This document shows, piece after piece, positions 8,874 to 18,104 of a DNA stretch of 64,000 nucleotides (the stretch's first letter is position 1; each line of letters begins with the position of its first letter). Under the pieces are notes generated by a model. That model was not told the origin of the DNA. It worked only from the letters and a program-made list of their open reading frames with translations, and made no database searches. The stretch covers positions 82,082 through 146,081 of the forward strand of contig NZ_VEDO01000015.1 in the NCBI RefSeq assembly GCF_007677875.1, written 5' to 3'. Origin of the DNA: Variovorax boronicumulans. Its GTDB lineage: Bacteria > Pseudomonadota > Gammaproteobacteria > Burkholderiales > Burkholderiaceae_C. The position numbers and the translations under genes were made by a program.

Positions 8874-9608
8874 ATGACCCGCATCGCTCCCGATCTCGTC
8901 CAGGCCTTCACACCCACCGGCCGCCTGCGCGCCTCCATCAACCTGGGGAACCCCATCCTGGCCGGCCGCGACGCTGCGGGCCAGGCCAAGGGCGTGTCGG
9001 TCGACCTCGCACGTGCCTTCGCCGAGCGGCTCGGCGTCGCACTCGAGCTCGTGGTCTTCGACACGGCCGGCAAGTCGGTCGACGCCGTCAAGGCCGAGCA
9101 GGCCGACATCGGCTTCTTCGCCATCGACCCGCTGCGTGGCGAGGGCATCCGCTTCACGGCGCCCTACGTGCTGATCGAGGGCTGCTACCTGGTGCGCGAC
9201 GGCTCGCCGCTCAAGCACAACGCCGAGGTCGATGCGGCCGGCCGCACGGTCATGGTCGGCAAGGGCAGCGCCTACGATCTGTTCCTCACGCGCGAGCTGA
9301 AGGCGGCCACCATCCTGCGCGCGCTAAGCTCGCCCGCCGTGGTGCAGAGCTTCCTGGACGAGAACGCCGACGTGGCGGCCGGCGTCAAGCAGCAGCTCAA
9401 GGCCGACGCCGCGCGCCTGGGCGGTCTGCGCCTGCTGCCGGGTTGCTTCATGGTGATCCAGCAGGCCATGGGCCTGCCAGCGAGCCGCGGGGCCGACGCC
9501 CAGGCAGCGCTGGCGGCTTTCGTGGAGGAGATGAAGGCCAGCGGCTTCGTGGCCCAGGCGCTCGCGCGCCATGGCATCCAGGGCGCGGCGGTCGCGCCGG
9601 CAGCCTAG
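8874..9608 (+). CDS. Family 3 solute-binding-like protein without signal peptide
   Basis: A 244-residue protein with the fold of amino-acid ABC transporter binding proteins: an N-terminal lobe (GRLRASINLGNP, KGVSVDLARAFAERLG, VDAVKAEQADIGFFAIDP), a central strand (FTAPYVLIEGCYLV) and a second lobe (VGKGSAYDLFLTREL). It starts directly with MTRIAPDLVQAF and shows no hydrophobic secretion signal. AAAGGA stands upstream of the ATG at 8874. An in-frame ATG at 8808 adds 22 residues but no convincing signal peptide. No permease or ATPase genes are adjacent. It may act as a cytoplasmic ligand-binding or enzyme-like protein; this is inference. Confidence 0.75.
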   Translation: MTRIAPDLVQAFTPTGRLRASINLGNPILAGRDAAGQAKGVSVDLARAFAERLGVALELVVFDTAGKSVDAVKAEQADIGFFAIDPLRGEGIRFTAPYVLIEGCYLVRDGSPLKHNAEVDAAGRTVMVGKGSAYDLFLTRELKAATILRALSSPAVVQSFLDENADVAAGVKQQLKADAARLGGLRLLPGCFMVIQQAMGLPASRGADAQAALAAFVEEMKASGFVAQALARHGIQGAAVAPAA

Positions 9609-10564
9609 TCTTTGACCGAAGTCGGGGCCGGCTCGGTGGCCGAGCCCGGCAGGTGGCGCATGGAGCCGTACTGCTTGGCATAGAGCCACGTGAACTCGGC
9701 GCCCATGAGGAACACCTGGGCCGAGTAGTAGACCCAGACGAAGATCACGATCAGCGAGCCGGCCGCGCCGAAGCTCGATGCCACGCCGCTCTTGCCGATG
9801 TACAGCCCGATCAGGAAGCGGCCCAGCGTGAACAGCAAGGCCGTGACGGCCGCGCCGATCCACACGTCGTACCAGCGCACGTGCACGCGCGGCATGATCT
9901 TGTAGATCATTGCGAACACGCCGGTCGTCAGCGCGAAGCCCAGCACAATGTTGATGAGCTGGGCGACGATCTCCCAGCCGACGAAGGCATCGCCCCACCA
10001 CTTGCCCAGGGCCGAGACCACCGCGCCCAGCACCAGCGAAACCATGAGCAGGAACGCGATGCCCAGGACCATGCCGAAGGACAGCAGCCGCGTGTGCAGC
10101 AGGTTCCACAGCCCGCCCGAGGTGTTGCGTGCGGGCGCGCGCCAGATGCGGTCCAGCGCGTTCTGCAGTTCGCCGAACACGGTGGTGGCGCCGATCAGCA
10201 GCACCCCCAGGCCGATCAGCGTGGACACGATGCCCTGGGCCGGCTTGTTGACGCTGGCCAGCAGCGTCTCCAGCGTTTTGGCTGCGTCCGCGCCCATCAG
10301 GCCGGCGAGCTGGCCGAACAGCTCGCCGCGCGCGGCCTCCTCGCCGAACACCAGGCCGGCGACGGAGATCACGATCAGCAGCAGCGGCGCCATCGAGAAC
10401 ACGCTGTAGTAGGAAAGCGCCGCACCCATGCTGGGCGCGTAGTCGTCCGACCAGGACTGCACGGCCTGCTTGCACAGTGCGAGCCACTGCTTGAAGGTCG
10501 GCGGTATGGGACGGTCGGGCGAGCGCTGCGGTGCAGCGGCGGAGGAGGGGACGACGGTACTCAT
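9605..10564 (-). CDS. YihY/BrkB family inner-membrane protein
   Basis: A 319-residue polytopic membrane protein with about six transmembrane helices. Family hallmarks are the early ALSYYSVFSMAPLLLIVI segment, GATTVFGELQNALDRIW in the middle, and the C-terminal FVWVYYSAQVFLMGAEFTWLYA. BrkB/YihY proteins sit in the cytoplasmic membrane; their biochemical role is not settled, and the old RNase BN assignment was wrong. Its ATG overlaps the stop of the upstream AsmA-like gene by 4 bases (ATGA), indicating translational coupling and a probable shared envelope role. Confidence 0.88.
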   Translation of the reverse strand: MSTVVPSSAAAPQRSPDRPIPPTFKQWLALCKQAVQSWSDDYAPSMGAALSYYSVFSMAPLLLIVISVAGLVFGEEAARGELFGQLAGLMGADAAKTLETLLASVNKPAQGIVSTLIGLGVLLIGATTVFGELQNALDRIWRAPARNTSGGLWNLLHTRLLSFGMVLGIAFLLMVSLVLGAVVSALGKWWGDAFVGWEIVAQLINIVLGFALTTGVFAMIYKIMPRVHVRWYDVWIGAAVTALLFTLGRFLIGLYIGKSGVASSFGAAGSLIVIFVWVYYSAQVFLMGAEFTWLYAKQYGSMRHLPGSATEPAPTSVKD

Positions 10565-12627
10565 GGTCTGGTTCGCGTGGTCGGGGCGGCGGCCTTGGCG
10601 GCCGGCCCGGCACTGGCCATCAACTGCTGGCAGTTGGTGTCTTCGCCGGGACCGGTCTCGATCAAGGGTAGCAGGGCGGCGAGGGGATTGACGAGGGCCA
10701 GCGCCACCGCACCGCCGCCACGCAGGGCCAGGCCGGCCTTGTCGAGTTCGAAGTCGGGCGAGCGGAGACTGCCGTACACGCGCACCGGCGTGCGCAGCGA
10801 CAGGATTCCGGCCTTCTTGGGTTTGGGGGCGATGGTCAGGTCGAAACGCTCGTGGTCGAGGTCGAAGCCGCCCTCGCCCTCGATGCGCGTGTCCTCGGTA
10901 TCGATGACGAACAGCTGCGATGTGCCCTGGCCGTCCTTCACGTCGAAGGAGACGGCGCCGCAGTTGATCGGGATGGGCTTGTCGCCGCCCATGAGCAGCG
11001 TGAGGATCTTGCCGCCGTTGAGGCCCGACACGGCGTCGAGCAGGTTGGACACCTGGCCCCGCGACAGCGCGGCCTGCACCTGGCCGTCGGCCTTGGCGGC
11101 CAGGTCGGCGATGGAGTTGCCGCTGGCACTGAGCTTGGCGCGCGCACCCATGGCGCCGCTGGACGGCGCAAGCCGGGGCGAGGGCGGCACCAGCCGCGCG
11201 AGCTTGAGCCGGCGCGCCGTGATGTCCACGTCGGCGCGCAGAGTGGGCTGCTGCGCGTCGAGCCGCACCACGGAACGGATCTCGCCATCGGCCAAGTCCA
11301 CGTCGAAGGGGTCCAGGCGCAGCACCGCGTCCTTGAGGTCCAGCTTGACACGCAGGTTCTGCAGCGCGATGAAGTCCGGCGCGTCGATGCGGTCCACGCG
11401 CAGGTCGGCCTCGGCGTCGATGGCCTTGAAGCGCCCGCCCTCGAACTTGCCGGTGGGCAGCAGCCGCTCGCCCTGCACCGTGCCCGTCGGCAAAGCGCGG
11501 TCGCCGCTGGTCTGCTTCTCGCGGGTCTGGGCCCGTTCGCGCGTCTGCGTCTCGGCCTGCGTGAGCGGGCGGGCGTCGGCGGTGTCCTTGGTCGTGAAGC
11601 CGACCAGCGGCCCCAGGTCGGGCAGGTTCAGCAGCTTGCTGTGCAGCGTGGTCGTGAGCAGCGGGCGGGGCTCGCGCTGCACGTAGGCGGCTTCGCCGGC
11701 CACATCGGTCTTGCCGATGCGGCCCTGGATGTCCTGCATGGAATAGCGGTTGCCGTCGAGCTTCAGGTGCCCGGACAGGCGGTAGGGCGGTGAGGCCGGC
11801 AGTGGCAGCAGCAGGAAGGGGTAGAGGTTGGCCAGCGTGCTGCCCGCGATGTTCAAACGCACGTCGATGCCGCTGATGTTGGCGGCGTCGGCCACGGTGC
11901 CCTCCACGTCGAGCCGCGTGGTGCCGGCCACGAGCCGGCCCTGGATCGGAAAGGGGATGTCCGAACCCTGGAAGCTCAGCACGTCGCCGGTCTGCGCCTG
12001 GCCGCTGAACTTGGCGTCGTGGTAGGTGCCGGCGAACCGGTAGCGCGTGGTGTAGCGCGCGTTCTCGGCGCGGGCCTTGGCGTCGTCGGCCTTCGCCGCC
12101 GCCGCCGGATCGAAGGTCTCGACATCGACGCCGATGTCGAACGGCGTGGTCCGGTCCACATAGCGCAGCTTGCCCTGGCGCACCGACAGGCTGGAGATCA
12201 GCAACTTGCTCGGCTCCTTGGTCTCAGACGGCTCGCCCAAGACCCAATTGCGGCGCTCGTCCTTGGCCTTTTCGAAGTTGAGCTCGGCCTGGTCCATCGC
12301 CACGCGCGGCACGAAAACCTTGCCGTTCCACAGATCGCGCAGCGAGACCGAGAACTCCAGCGTGCCGATGCGGGCCATGGGCTTGTCGCCCGTGCTGTCG
12401 GCCCAGTCGGCGTTGGCGAAGTACACGTCCTTCAGCCGGATCACGGGGTTCCAGCCCAGCTGGACGGCCAGGTGCGAACTGTCGAAGCGGCGCTGCGTCT
12501 TCTCGCTGATGGTGCGGTTGAGCGGGCCGCGCAGCCAGTCCCAATCGAACAGCAGCAGGAACACGATGAGTGCACCGAGCAGGGCCAGCACGATCTTCGT
12601 GCCGCGACCAGGAGAGAAAGCGCGCAT
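10561..12627 (-). CDS. AsmA family protein
   Basis: A 688-residue protein with one N-terminal membrane anchor (residues about 10-30, IVLALLGALIVFLLLF) and a long beta-rich periplasmic body. Residues following the anchor (NRTISEKTQRRFDSS) and the repeated beta-strand pattern are typical of AsmA, a bridge-like lipid transfer family spanning toward the outer membrane. A Thr/Gln/Arg-rich low-complexity stretch lies near the middle (TQAETQTRERAQTREKQ). The C-terminal third holds the conserved AsmA domain (NGGKILTLLMGGDKPIPINCG, DTEDTRIEGEGGFDL). It is the first gene of a two-gene operon with the BrkB-like gene. Phospholipid transport is known for the family; its role here is inferred. Confidence 0.85.
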   Translation of the reverse strand: MRAFSPGRGTKIVLALLGALIVFLLLFDWDWLRGPLNRTISEKTQRRFDSSHLAVQLGWNPVIRLKDVYFANADWADSTGDKPMARIGTLEFSVSLRDLWNGKVFVPRVAMDQAELNFEKAKDERRNWVLGEPSETKEPSKLLISSLSVRQGKLRYVDRTTPFDIGVDVETFDPAAAAKADDAKARAENARYTTRYRFAGTYHDAKFSGQAQTGDVLSFQGSDIPFPIQGRLVAGTTRLDVEGTVADAANISGIDVRLNIAGSTLANLYPFLLLPLPASPPYRLSGHLKLDGNRYSMQDIQGRIGKTDVAGEAAYVQREPRPLLTTTLHSKLLNLPDLGPLVGFTTKDTADARPLTQAETQTRERAQTREKQTSGDRALPTGTVQGERLLPTGKFEGGRFKAIDAEADLRVDRIDAPDFIALQNLRVKLDLKDAVLRLDPFDVDLADGEIRSVVRLDAQQPTLRADVDITARRLKLARLVPPSPRLAPSSGAMGARAKLSASGNSIADLAAKADGQVQAALSRGQVSNLLDAVSGLNGGKILTLLMGGDKPIPINCGAVSFDVKDGQGTSQLFVIDTEDTRIEGEGGFDLDHERFDLTIAPKPKKAGILSLRTPVRVYGSLRSPDFELDKAGLALRGGGAVALALVNPLAALLPLIETGPGEDTNCQQLMASAGPAAKAAAPTTRTRP

Positions 12628-12767
12628 GCGTGCAGCCTAGCCCTGCGCCCGCAGCGGCTGCGGCGGTCCCGGCAGCGTCCGCGCGGCAGCGCCGGGCGGG
12701 ACCGGCTGTCGGACGGCGACTACATGCGGCTAAGCTTGCCGGCCTTTTCATCCATGGAGACACGTGC

Positions 12768-13721
12768 ATGTCTGCCCCCAAGGGCACCTGGCTCGGCGTG
12801 GCCTGCGGCATGGCCGCAGGCGCAGCCTGGGGCCTGGTGTTCCTCGCGCCAGAGCTGGCGCCCGAATTCAGCCCGCTGCAGTTGTCGGCCGCGCGCTACC
12901 TGGCCTACGGCTTCATCGCTGCGGCGCTGCTGCTGCCGCGCTGGCCGGCCGTGCGCCGGCATGTGGGCGCAAGCGCCTGGCGCGCGCTGTTCTGGCTCAG
13001 CCTGCTCGGCAACAGCCTGTACTACGTGCTGCTGGCAAGCAGCGTGCAGATCGGTGGCATGGCCATGACCTCGCTCGTGATCGGCTTCCTGCCCGTGGCC
13101 GTGACCTGGGTGGGCAGCCGCGGCGCCGATGCGGTGCCGCTGCGCCGGTTGGCGCCCTCGCTGGTGCTGGGCCTGGCCGGCGTGGCCTGCATCGCCTGGG
13201 AATCGCTCGCCGGTACGTCGGCGCAGCCGCCGGCCCAGCGCTGGCTGGGCTTCGCCTGCGCGGTCGGCGCGCTGGTCTCCTGGTCCAGCTATGCGGTGGG
13301 CAACAGCCGGCAGCTGGCCCGGCTGCGCGGCATCTCGGCGCACGACTGGAGCCTGCTCACGGGCGTGGTCACGGGTGCGCAGGCGCTGTTGCTGGCGGTG
13401 CCGGCCTTCGTGCTGGCCGAGCACGCACTGCAGCCGGCCAGCGCCTGGTGGCGCTTTGCCGGTGTCTCGGCCGGCGTTGCCCTGCTGGCCTCGGTGCTGG
13501 GCAATGCGCTGTGGAACCAGGCCAGCCGGCTGCTGCCGCTCACGCTGGTCGGCCAGATGGTGGTTTTCGAGACGCTGTTCGCGTTGCTCTACGGCTTCCT
13601 GTGGGAGTCGCGCTGGCCCACGGCCCTGGAATGGCTGGCGATGGCGCTGGTGACCAGTGCCGTGCTGTCGTGCATCTCGGCGCACCGCGCGCCGGCGGCC
13701 GTGGACGAGATGCATCCATGA
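12768..13721 (+). CDS. EamA/DMT family transporter
   Basis: A 317-residue membrane protein with ten hydrophobic segments arranged as two five-helix EamA repeats (first ends near residue 135, second begins at about 150). The opening GMAAGAAWGLVFLAPEL and the second-repeat WSSYAVGN segment are typical. The drug/metabolite transporter superfamily exports amino acids, nucleobases or other small metabolites; the substrate is not predictable. GGAG lies 8 bases before the ATG at 12768, and upstream in-frame codons read as low-complexity non-membrane sequence. The small DUF2784 gene follows after 10 bases, so the pair is probably one transcript. Confidence 0.85.
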   Translation: MSAPKGTWLGVACGMAAGAAWGLVFLAPELAPEFSPLQLSAARYLAYGFIAAALLLPRWPAVRRHVGASAWRALFWLSLLGNSLYYVLLASSVQIGGMAMTSLVIGFLPVAVTWVGSRGADAVPLRRLAPSLVLGLAGVACIAWESLAGTSAQPPAQRWLGFACAVGALVSWSSYAVGNSRQLARLRGISAHDWSLLTGVVTGAQALLLAVPAFVLAEHALQPASAWWRFAGVSAGVALLASVLGNALWNQASRLLPLTLVGQMVVFETLFALLYGFLWESRWPTALEWLAMALVTSAVLSCISAHRAPAAVDEMHP

Positions 13722-13731
13722 GGGGGACCGC

Positions 13732-14121
13732 ATGAGTGCGGCCATGCTGGCCGATGCCGTGTTGGTGCTGCACGTGGCCATCGTGCTCTTCGTGGTCGGC
13801 GGGCTGCTGCTCGTGGTCGGTGGCAACCTGGCCGGCTGGCGCTGGGTCAACCACTGGTGGCTGCGCCTGCTGCACCTCGCCACCATCGGCTTCGTGGTGG
13901 CCGAGGCCTGGCTGGGCATCACCTGCCCCCTGACGACCTGGGAGATGGCGCTGCGCCTGGCGGCCGGGCAGCCCGCCCATGCCGGCGGTTTCCTGCAGCA
14001 CTGGCTGCACCGGCTGCTGTACTGGGACGCGCCGGCCTGGGTCTTCACGCTGGCCTACACGCTGTTCGGCCTGGCCGTGGCGTGGGCCTGGTGGCGCTGG
14101 CCGCCGCGGCGCTCGGGCTGA
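13732..14121 (+). CDS. DUF2784 small membrane protein
   Basis: A 129-residue protein with four predicted transmembrane helices. The diagnostic pattern of DUF2784 is clear: an early LHVAIVLFVVGGLLLV, then WLGITCPLTTWEMALRLAAGQ with the invariant CPLTTWE, and a late histidine-rich helix (LQHWLHRLLYW). The function of this family is unknown. AGGGGGA precedes the ATG. It follows the EamA transporter by 10 bases. Confidence 0.88.
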   Translation: MSAAMLADAVLVLHVAIVLFVVGGLLLVVGGNLAGWRWVNHWWLRLLHLATIGFVVAEAWLGITCPLTTWEMALRLAAGQPAHAGGFLQHWLHRLLYWDAPAWVFTLAYTLFGLAVAWAWWRWPPRRSG

Positions 14122-14326
14122 GCAGGGTGACGCCAGAGCGCGCGCTGCCTGTGCGGCGTGCCCGCCGCGTCTCTGCCAGCGGGATCTGCCGCAGCGCGGC
14201 GCCGCGGGTGGCGACGCCGATTCCCGCGATCGTTTGGCCACCGGTCCTGCAAGCCGCCATGTCTCGCCTGTGCAACGGCTTGACCGTTCTGCGATAGACA
14301 AAGAGCGAATGCCATCTGACTTTCGC

Positions 14327-14360
14327 TAGAATTTTTGCAAATGTGAATAGTTCGCATTTG
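14327..14360 (+). promoter_or_regulatory. Putative Fur box overlapping a promoter
   Basis: A near-perfect inverted repeat occupies 14338-14360: left arm CAAATGTGAA, centre TAG, right arm TTCGCATTTG, with 9 of 10 paired positions matching. This resembles iron-responsive Fur operators found before siderophore receptors. TAGAAT at 14327-14332 immediately upstream is a good -10 candidate, although no clear -35 is visible. The palindrome would cover the transcription start, a position suited to repression. The rest of the 344-base gap between the DUF2784 gene and the receptor start shows no other gene. Confidence 0.6.
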
Positions 14361-14465
14361 TATGTCCGCTGGCACGGCCCATGGATTTTCCGCCCGTGCG
14401 TCCTGCGTCCCGGAACTGCGCTCGCAGCCCAGCTTCCCTTTGTCCTCTTCACCGCCACCGTCTTC

Positions 14466-16640
14466 ATGTCTTCATCTGACCGATCTCCCCGCGCTTCGAA
14501 CCGATGCACGCCGACCCCGCTTGCACGGTGCATCGGGGCAAGCCTTGCCCTTGCCGCCGTCGGCGCGACGGCGCAGACCGCGACCGGCACTGCGCAGCTC
14601 AAGGAAGTGACGGTGTCTGAGCAGGCCGAGGCGATCGGCAACCTGCAGAAGACCTACTCGGGTGGCCAACTCGCGCGTGGCGGCAGCCTGGGCATCCTGG
14701 GAACGACTGACCTCATGAACGTGCCGTTCAGCACCACCAACTACACCTCGGAACTGATCCAGAACCAGCAGGCGCTGACGCTGGCCGATGTGGTGATGAA
14801 CGACGCGTCCGTTCGACCGCTGACGGCGCGTGGCGGCTTCGGCGATGACTTCCAGATCCGCGGTTTCACCGTGCCGAATGCGGACAGCGGCTTCAACGGC
14901 CTGTTCGGCCTGATGCCCACCACGCGCGTGCCGTTGGAAATGATCGAGCGCGTCGAGGTGCTGAAGGGCCCGGCTTCGTTCGCCAACGGCATGTCCCCCA
15001 CCGCAAGCATCGGCGGCAGCATCAACGCGGTGGCCAAGCACGCCAGCGACGTTCCGCTGACGCGCCTGACCGGTACCTACATGGGCCAGGCCCAGTTCGG
15101 CACGCACCTGGATGTGGGCCGCCGCTTCGGTGCCGACAACCAGTGGGGCGTTCGCCTCAATGGCGTCTGGCGCAACGGCGAAGGCAATGTCGACAATGGC
15201 CGCCAGCGCCTGGGCCTGGCGTCGCTGGGTCTGGACTACGCGGGCGAAGGCGTGCGCTGGTCGCTCGACGCCCTGTCCAGCCGGGGCCACACGGTCAATT
15301 TCCGCCCGCAGATCAGCTTTGCCTCGACCGTCACGCAGCCGTTGAAGCCGCCGTCGTCGCGCGGCAACCTGTATCCAGGAACCGACCTGAAGGACAACGC
15401 GGACATGGTGTCGACGCGTCTGGAGGTCGACATCAACGACCGCACCACCGTCTGGGGCAGGGTGGGGTATTCCGACGTGGACTACATGCAGACCTTCCCG
15501 CGCGGGACCGTTCGCCAGGACGGCAGCTTCAGCCTGAGCAACAACTATTACGACTACTACGGCAAGACGACGGCTGCGGATGCGGGCGTGCGCACCCGCT
15601 TCAACACGGGCAGCGTCAAGCACACGCTGGCGCTGGGAGTGAACCTGCTGCGCCAGGAGACCGGCAACTACTACACGGCCAACCCGGCTGCCGCTTCTGT
15701 TGAGTCCAGCATCTACAACCCGGTGGCGCTGCCGGCTGTCACCGCGCCGCGTCTGCAGCCTGCCAAGTCCGGCGAGCTGGCGCAACACAGCGTGGCGCTG
15801 GTGGATACGATGGGTTTCTTCAGCGACCAACTGCTGCTGACCGTGGGCCTGCGTGACCAGACCATCGACCAGAAGAACGCTCAGGGCGTCTCGACGTATA
15901 AGAAGAGCGCTGTCTCGCCCATGGCGGGCCTGGTGTTCAAGCCGACCAAGAACGTCTCGGTCTACGCCAACTACACGGCGGGCCTGATCCGCGGTGGCAC
16001 GGCGCCAGATACCGACGAGTACGTCAACCGCGGCGAGATCTTCCCGCCGCAGAAGTCCAAGCAGTACGAGGTGGGCGTCAAGGCGGACTGGGGCAAGCTG
16101 ATGACGCAGGTCGCGGTCTACGAGATCCGTCGCCCCGCCACGCTGCGCACCTCGGTGGGCGGCGATCCCGAGCAGTTCGTCTACAGCTTCGGCGGCGAGC
16201 AGCGCAACCGCGGGCTGGAACTCACGGCCTACGGCGAAGTGACGAAGGGCCTGCGCGCCATGGCCAGCGCGGCGTTCAACGATGCCAAGCTGACGCGCGC
16301 CACGGGCGGCGTCAACGTGGGCAACAACCTCGCTGGCGTTCCCCACCGTACCTTCAACGTCGGCCTGGACTGGGACACGCCCTGGGTGCCCGGCCTGAGC
16401 TTGAACGGCCGCGTGATCCACACCTCCAGCGTCTACTACAACCTCAACAACACGCTGAACATGCCCAGCTGGACCCGCATGGACATCGGCGCGCGGTACG
16501 CCACCAAGATCTCCGGCAAGCCTGTCACGCTGCGCGCCAACCTGGAGAACGTGTTCGACCGCGCGTACTGGATCACCAGCACCTACGTGACCGTGGGCGC
16601 GCCGCGCACGCTGATGCTGTCGGCCTCGGTCGACTTCTGA
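14466..16640 (+). CDS. TonB-dependent siderophore receptor
   Basis: A 724-residue outer-membrane receptor. The start at 14466 gives a classical signal peptide (ARCIGASLALAAVGATAQ) followed by a TonB-box-like LKEVTVSEQ. A GTG at 14343 would add 41 residues and spoil the signal peptide. The plug domain spans about residues 70-200 with GDDFQIRGFTV and PLEMIERVEVLKGPASFANG; the rest is a beta-barrel ending in the outer-membrane C-terminal phenylalanine (LSASVDF). The family takes up ferric siderophores using TonB-ExbBD energy. The Fur-box-like palindrome upstream supports iron repression. The exact siderophore is unknown, and no biosynthesis gene is nearby. Confidence 0.9.
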   Translation: MSSSDRSPRASNRCTPTPLARCIGASLALAAVGATAQTATGTAQLKEVTVSEQAEAIGNLQKTYSGGQLARGGSLGILGTTDLMNVPFSTTNYTSELIQNQQALTLADVVMNDASVRPLTARGGFGDDFQIRGFTVPNADSGFNGLFGLMPTTRVPLEMIERVEVLKGPASFANGMSPTASIGGSINAVAKHASDVPLTRLTGTYMGQAQFGTHLDVGRRFGADNQWGVRLNGVWRNGEGNVDNGRQRLGLASLGLDYAGEGVRWSLDALSSRGHTVNFRPQISFASTVTQPLKPPSSRGNLYPGTDLKDNADMVSTRLEVDINDRTTVWGRVGYSDVDYMQTFPRGTVRQDGSFSLSNNYYDYYGKTTAADAGVRTRFNTGSVKHTLALGVNLLRQETGNYYTANPAAASVESSIYNPVALPAVTAPRLQPAKSGELAQHSVALVDTMGFFSDQLLLTVGLRDQTIDQKNAQGVSTYKKSAVSPMAGLVFKPTKNVSVYANYTAGLIRGGTAPDTDEYVNRGEIFPPQKSKQYEVGVKADWGKLMTQVAVYEIRRPATLRTSVGGDPEQFVYSFGGEQRNRGLELTAYGEVTKGLRAMASAAFNDAKLTRATGGVNVGNNLAGVPHRTFNVGLDWDTPWVPGLSLNGRVIHTSSVYYNLNNTLNMPSWTRMDIGARYATKISGKPVTLRANLENVFDRAYWITSTYVTVGAPRTLMLSASVDF

Positions 16641-16649
16641 CGCGGCCCT

Positions 16650-16674
16650 GCCGGGCGGCGTTCACCCGCCCGGC
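16650..16674. terminator. GC-rich hairpin between convergent genes
   Basis: A 9-bp perfect stem (GCCGGGCGG paired with CCGCCCGGC) with a 7-base loop lies just after the receptor stop and runs into the last codons of the convergent dehydrogenase gene. It could end transcription from both sides, but there is no T-tract on either side, so intrinsic termination is uncertain. Confidence 0.4.
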
Positions 16675-17996
16675 GTGACGCCCACGCGCCACACCGCGTT
16701 CCCCACGTCGTCGGCCACCAGCAGCCCCCCCCGCTGGTCCAGCGCCACCCCCACGGGCCGCCCCAGCGCCTTGCCGTCATCGCTCAGGAAACCCGTCAGC
16801 ACGTCGCGCGGCAGCCCCTGCGGCTTGCCGTCCACGAAGGATACGAAGACCACCTTGTAGCCGCTCGGCGGCTTGCGGTTCCACGAGCCGTGGTTGCCGA
16901 TGTAGGCGCCGGCACCGAACTTGCCGCCCAGCGCCTGGGCATCGCCGATCGCCAGTCCCAGCGGCGCCACGTGCGCGCCCAGCGCGTAATCGGGTACGCG
17001 GGCCTTGGCCACCATGTCGGGCCGCGGGGGCTGCACGCGCTCGTCCACGTGCTGGCCGAAGTAGCTCCAGGGCCAGCCGTAGAAGGCGCCTTCCTCCACG
17101 GCCGTGAGGTAATCGGGCACGAGGTCGTTGCCGAGTTCGTCGCGCTCGTTGACCACGGTCCACAGCCGGCCGTCGTGCCAGGCCAGGCCGTTGGGGTTGC
17201 GCAGGCCCGAGGCATACACGCGGTGCTGGCCGGTCTTCGCATCCACCTCCCAGATCGCGGCGCGGCCTTCCTCGTTCTCCATGCCGTTCTCGCCGATGTT
17301 GCTGTTCGAGCCCACGGTGACGTAGAGCTTGCTGCCGTCGGCACTGGCGATCAGGTTCTTGGTCCAGTGGTGGTTGATCTTCGACGGCAGGTCCACGAGC
17401 TTGGTCGGCTGCGCCGTGACCTGGGTCTGGCCCGCCTGGTAGGGCAGCTGCACGACGGCGTCGGCGTTGGCGATGAACAGGGTGTCGCCCACCAGCGCCA
17501 TGCCGAAGGGCGAGGTCAGGCCCTGCAGCAGCACGGTGCGCAGCTCGGCCACGCCGTCGCCGTCCGCATCGCGCAGCAGCGTGATGCGGTCGGCGCTGGG
17601 CACGCCGGCACCGGCGCGCTTCATGAACAGGCCCTGCACCCAGCCGCGCAGCGAGGGCTTCTTGCCTTCGCCCGCATTGGCCGGCTTGTTGCTCTCGGCC
17701 ACCAGCACATCGCCGTTGGGCAGCACGGTGATCCAGCGCGGGTGGTCCAGGCCGCGCGCGAAGGGCGTGACGGCCATGCCGGGCGCAGGCCGGGGCATGG
17801 CGTCCGCGGGCCATCCCTCGGCAGGCGCCACCTTGACGGTGGGGATCAGGCTGGTGCTGGGCGCGGGCAGCTGCGGTGCCGAGCCGGCCACGCCGGTCTC
17901 GGGCAGGCGCGAGGTCTCGCCGCAGCCGGCGAGCAGGGCCAGGGCGGCGATGGCACAGAGGGCGGGCAGGGCAGGGCGCAGCTGCGGCGGTGGCAT
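16662..17996 (-). CDS. PQQ-dependent sugar (sorbosone-type) dehydrogenase lipoprotein
   Basis: A 444-residue protein with a lipoprotein signal (LCAIAALALLAGC, lipobox LAGC at about residues 22-25). The mature part is a six-bladed beta-propeller of the glucose/sorbosone dehydrogenase family: GLDHPRWITVLPNGDVLVAES, RITLLRDADGDGVAELR, SGLRNPNGLAWHDGRLWTVVNERDE and GNHGSWNRKPPSGY. Family members such as E. coli YliI use PQQ and calcium to oxidise aldose sugars in the periplasm. Whether this member truly binds PQQ cannot be shown from sequence. The presence of a PqqU-like PQQ receptor about 10 kb away is consistent with it. Its electron acceptor is not evident. Confidence 0.83.
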   Translation of the reverse strand: MPPPQLRPALPALCAIAALALLAGCGETSRLPETGVAGSAPQLPAPSTSLIPTVKVAPAEGWPADAMPRPAPGMAVTPFARGLDHPRWITVLPNGDVLVAESNKPANAGEGKKPSLRGWVQGLFMKRAGAGVPSADRITLLRDADGDGVAELRTVLLQGLTSPFGMALVGDTLFIANADAVVQLPYQAGQTQVTAQPTKLVDLPSKINHHWTKNLIASADGSKLYVTVGSNSNIGENGMENEEGRAAIWEVDAKTGQHRVYASGLRNPNGLAWHDGRLWTVVNERDELGNDLVPDYLTAVEEGAFYGWPWSYFGQHVDERVQPPRPDMVAKARVPDYALGAHVAPLGLAIGDAQALGGKFGAGAYIGNHGSWNRKPPSGYKVVFVSFVDGKPQGLPRDVLTGFLSDDGKALGRPVGVALDQRGGLLVADDVGNAVWRVGVTPGG

Positions 17997-18104
17997 GGGG
18001 ACGACTCCTGTCGGAAAGATGGGATGGTCAGCAGCTTGGCACAGGCCGCACGCCCGCTTTGCCGGCGTGCAGGCCCGCGCCTTGTAGTCCGCGCGGAAGG
18101 CGGT

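Noticed and set aside
8390..11686. A 1098-codon plus-strand frame spanning several genes
   Set aside because: It crosses the phosphatase, binding protein, BrkB and AsmA genes in a different frame, with no motif, and is an artefact of GC-rich third positions.
14343..14465. Upstream GTG start adding 41 residues to the siderophore receptor
   Set aside because: It lies inside the Fur-like palindrome and would put the signal peptide 60 residues from the N-terminus; ATG at 14466 gives a normal export signal.
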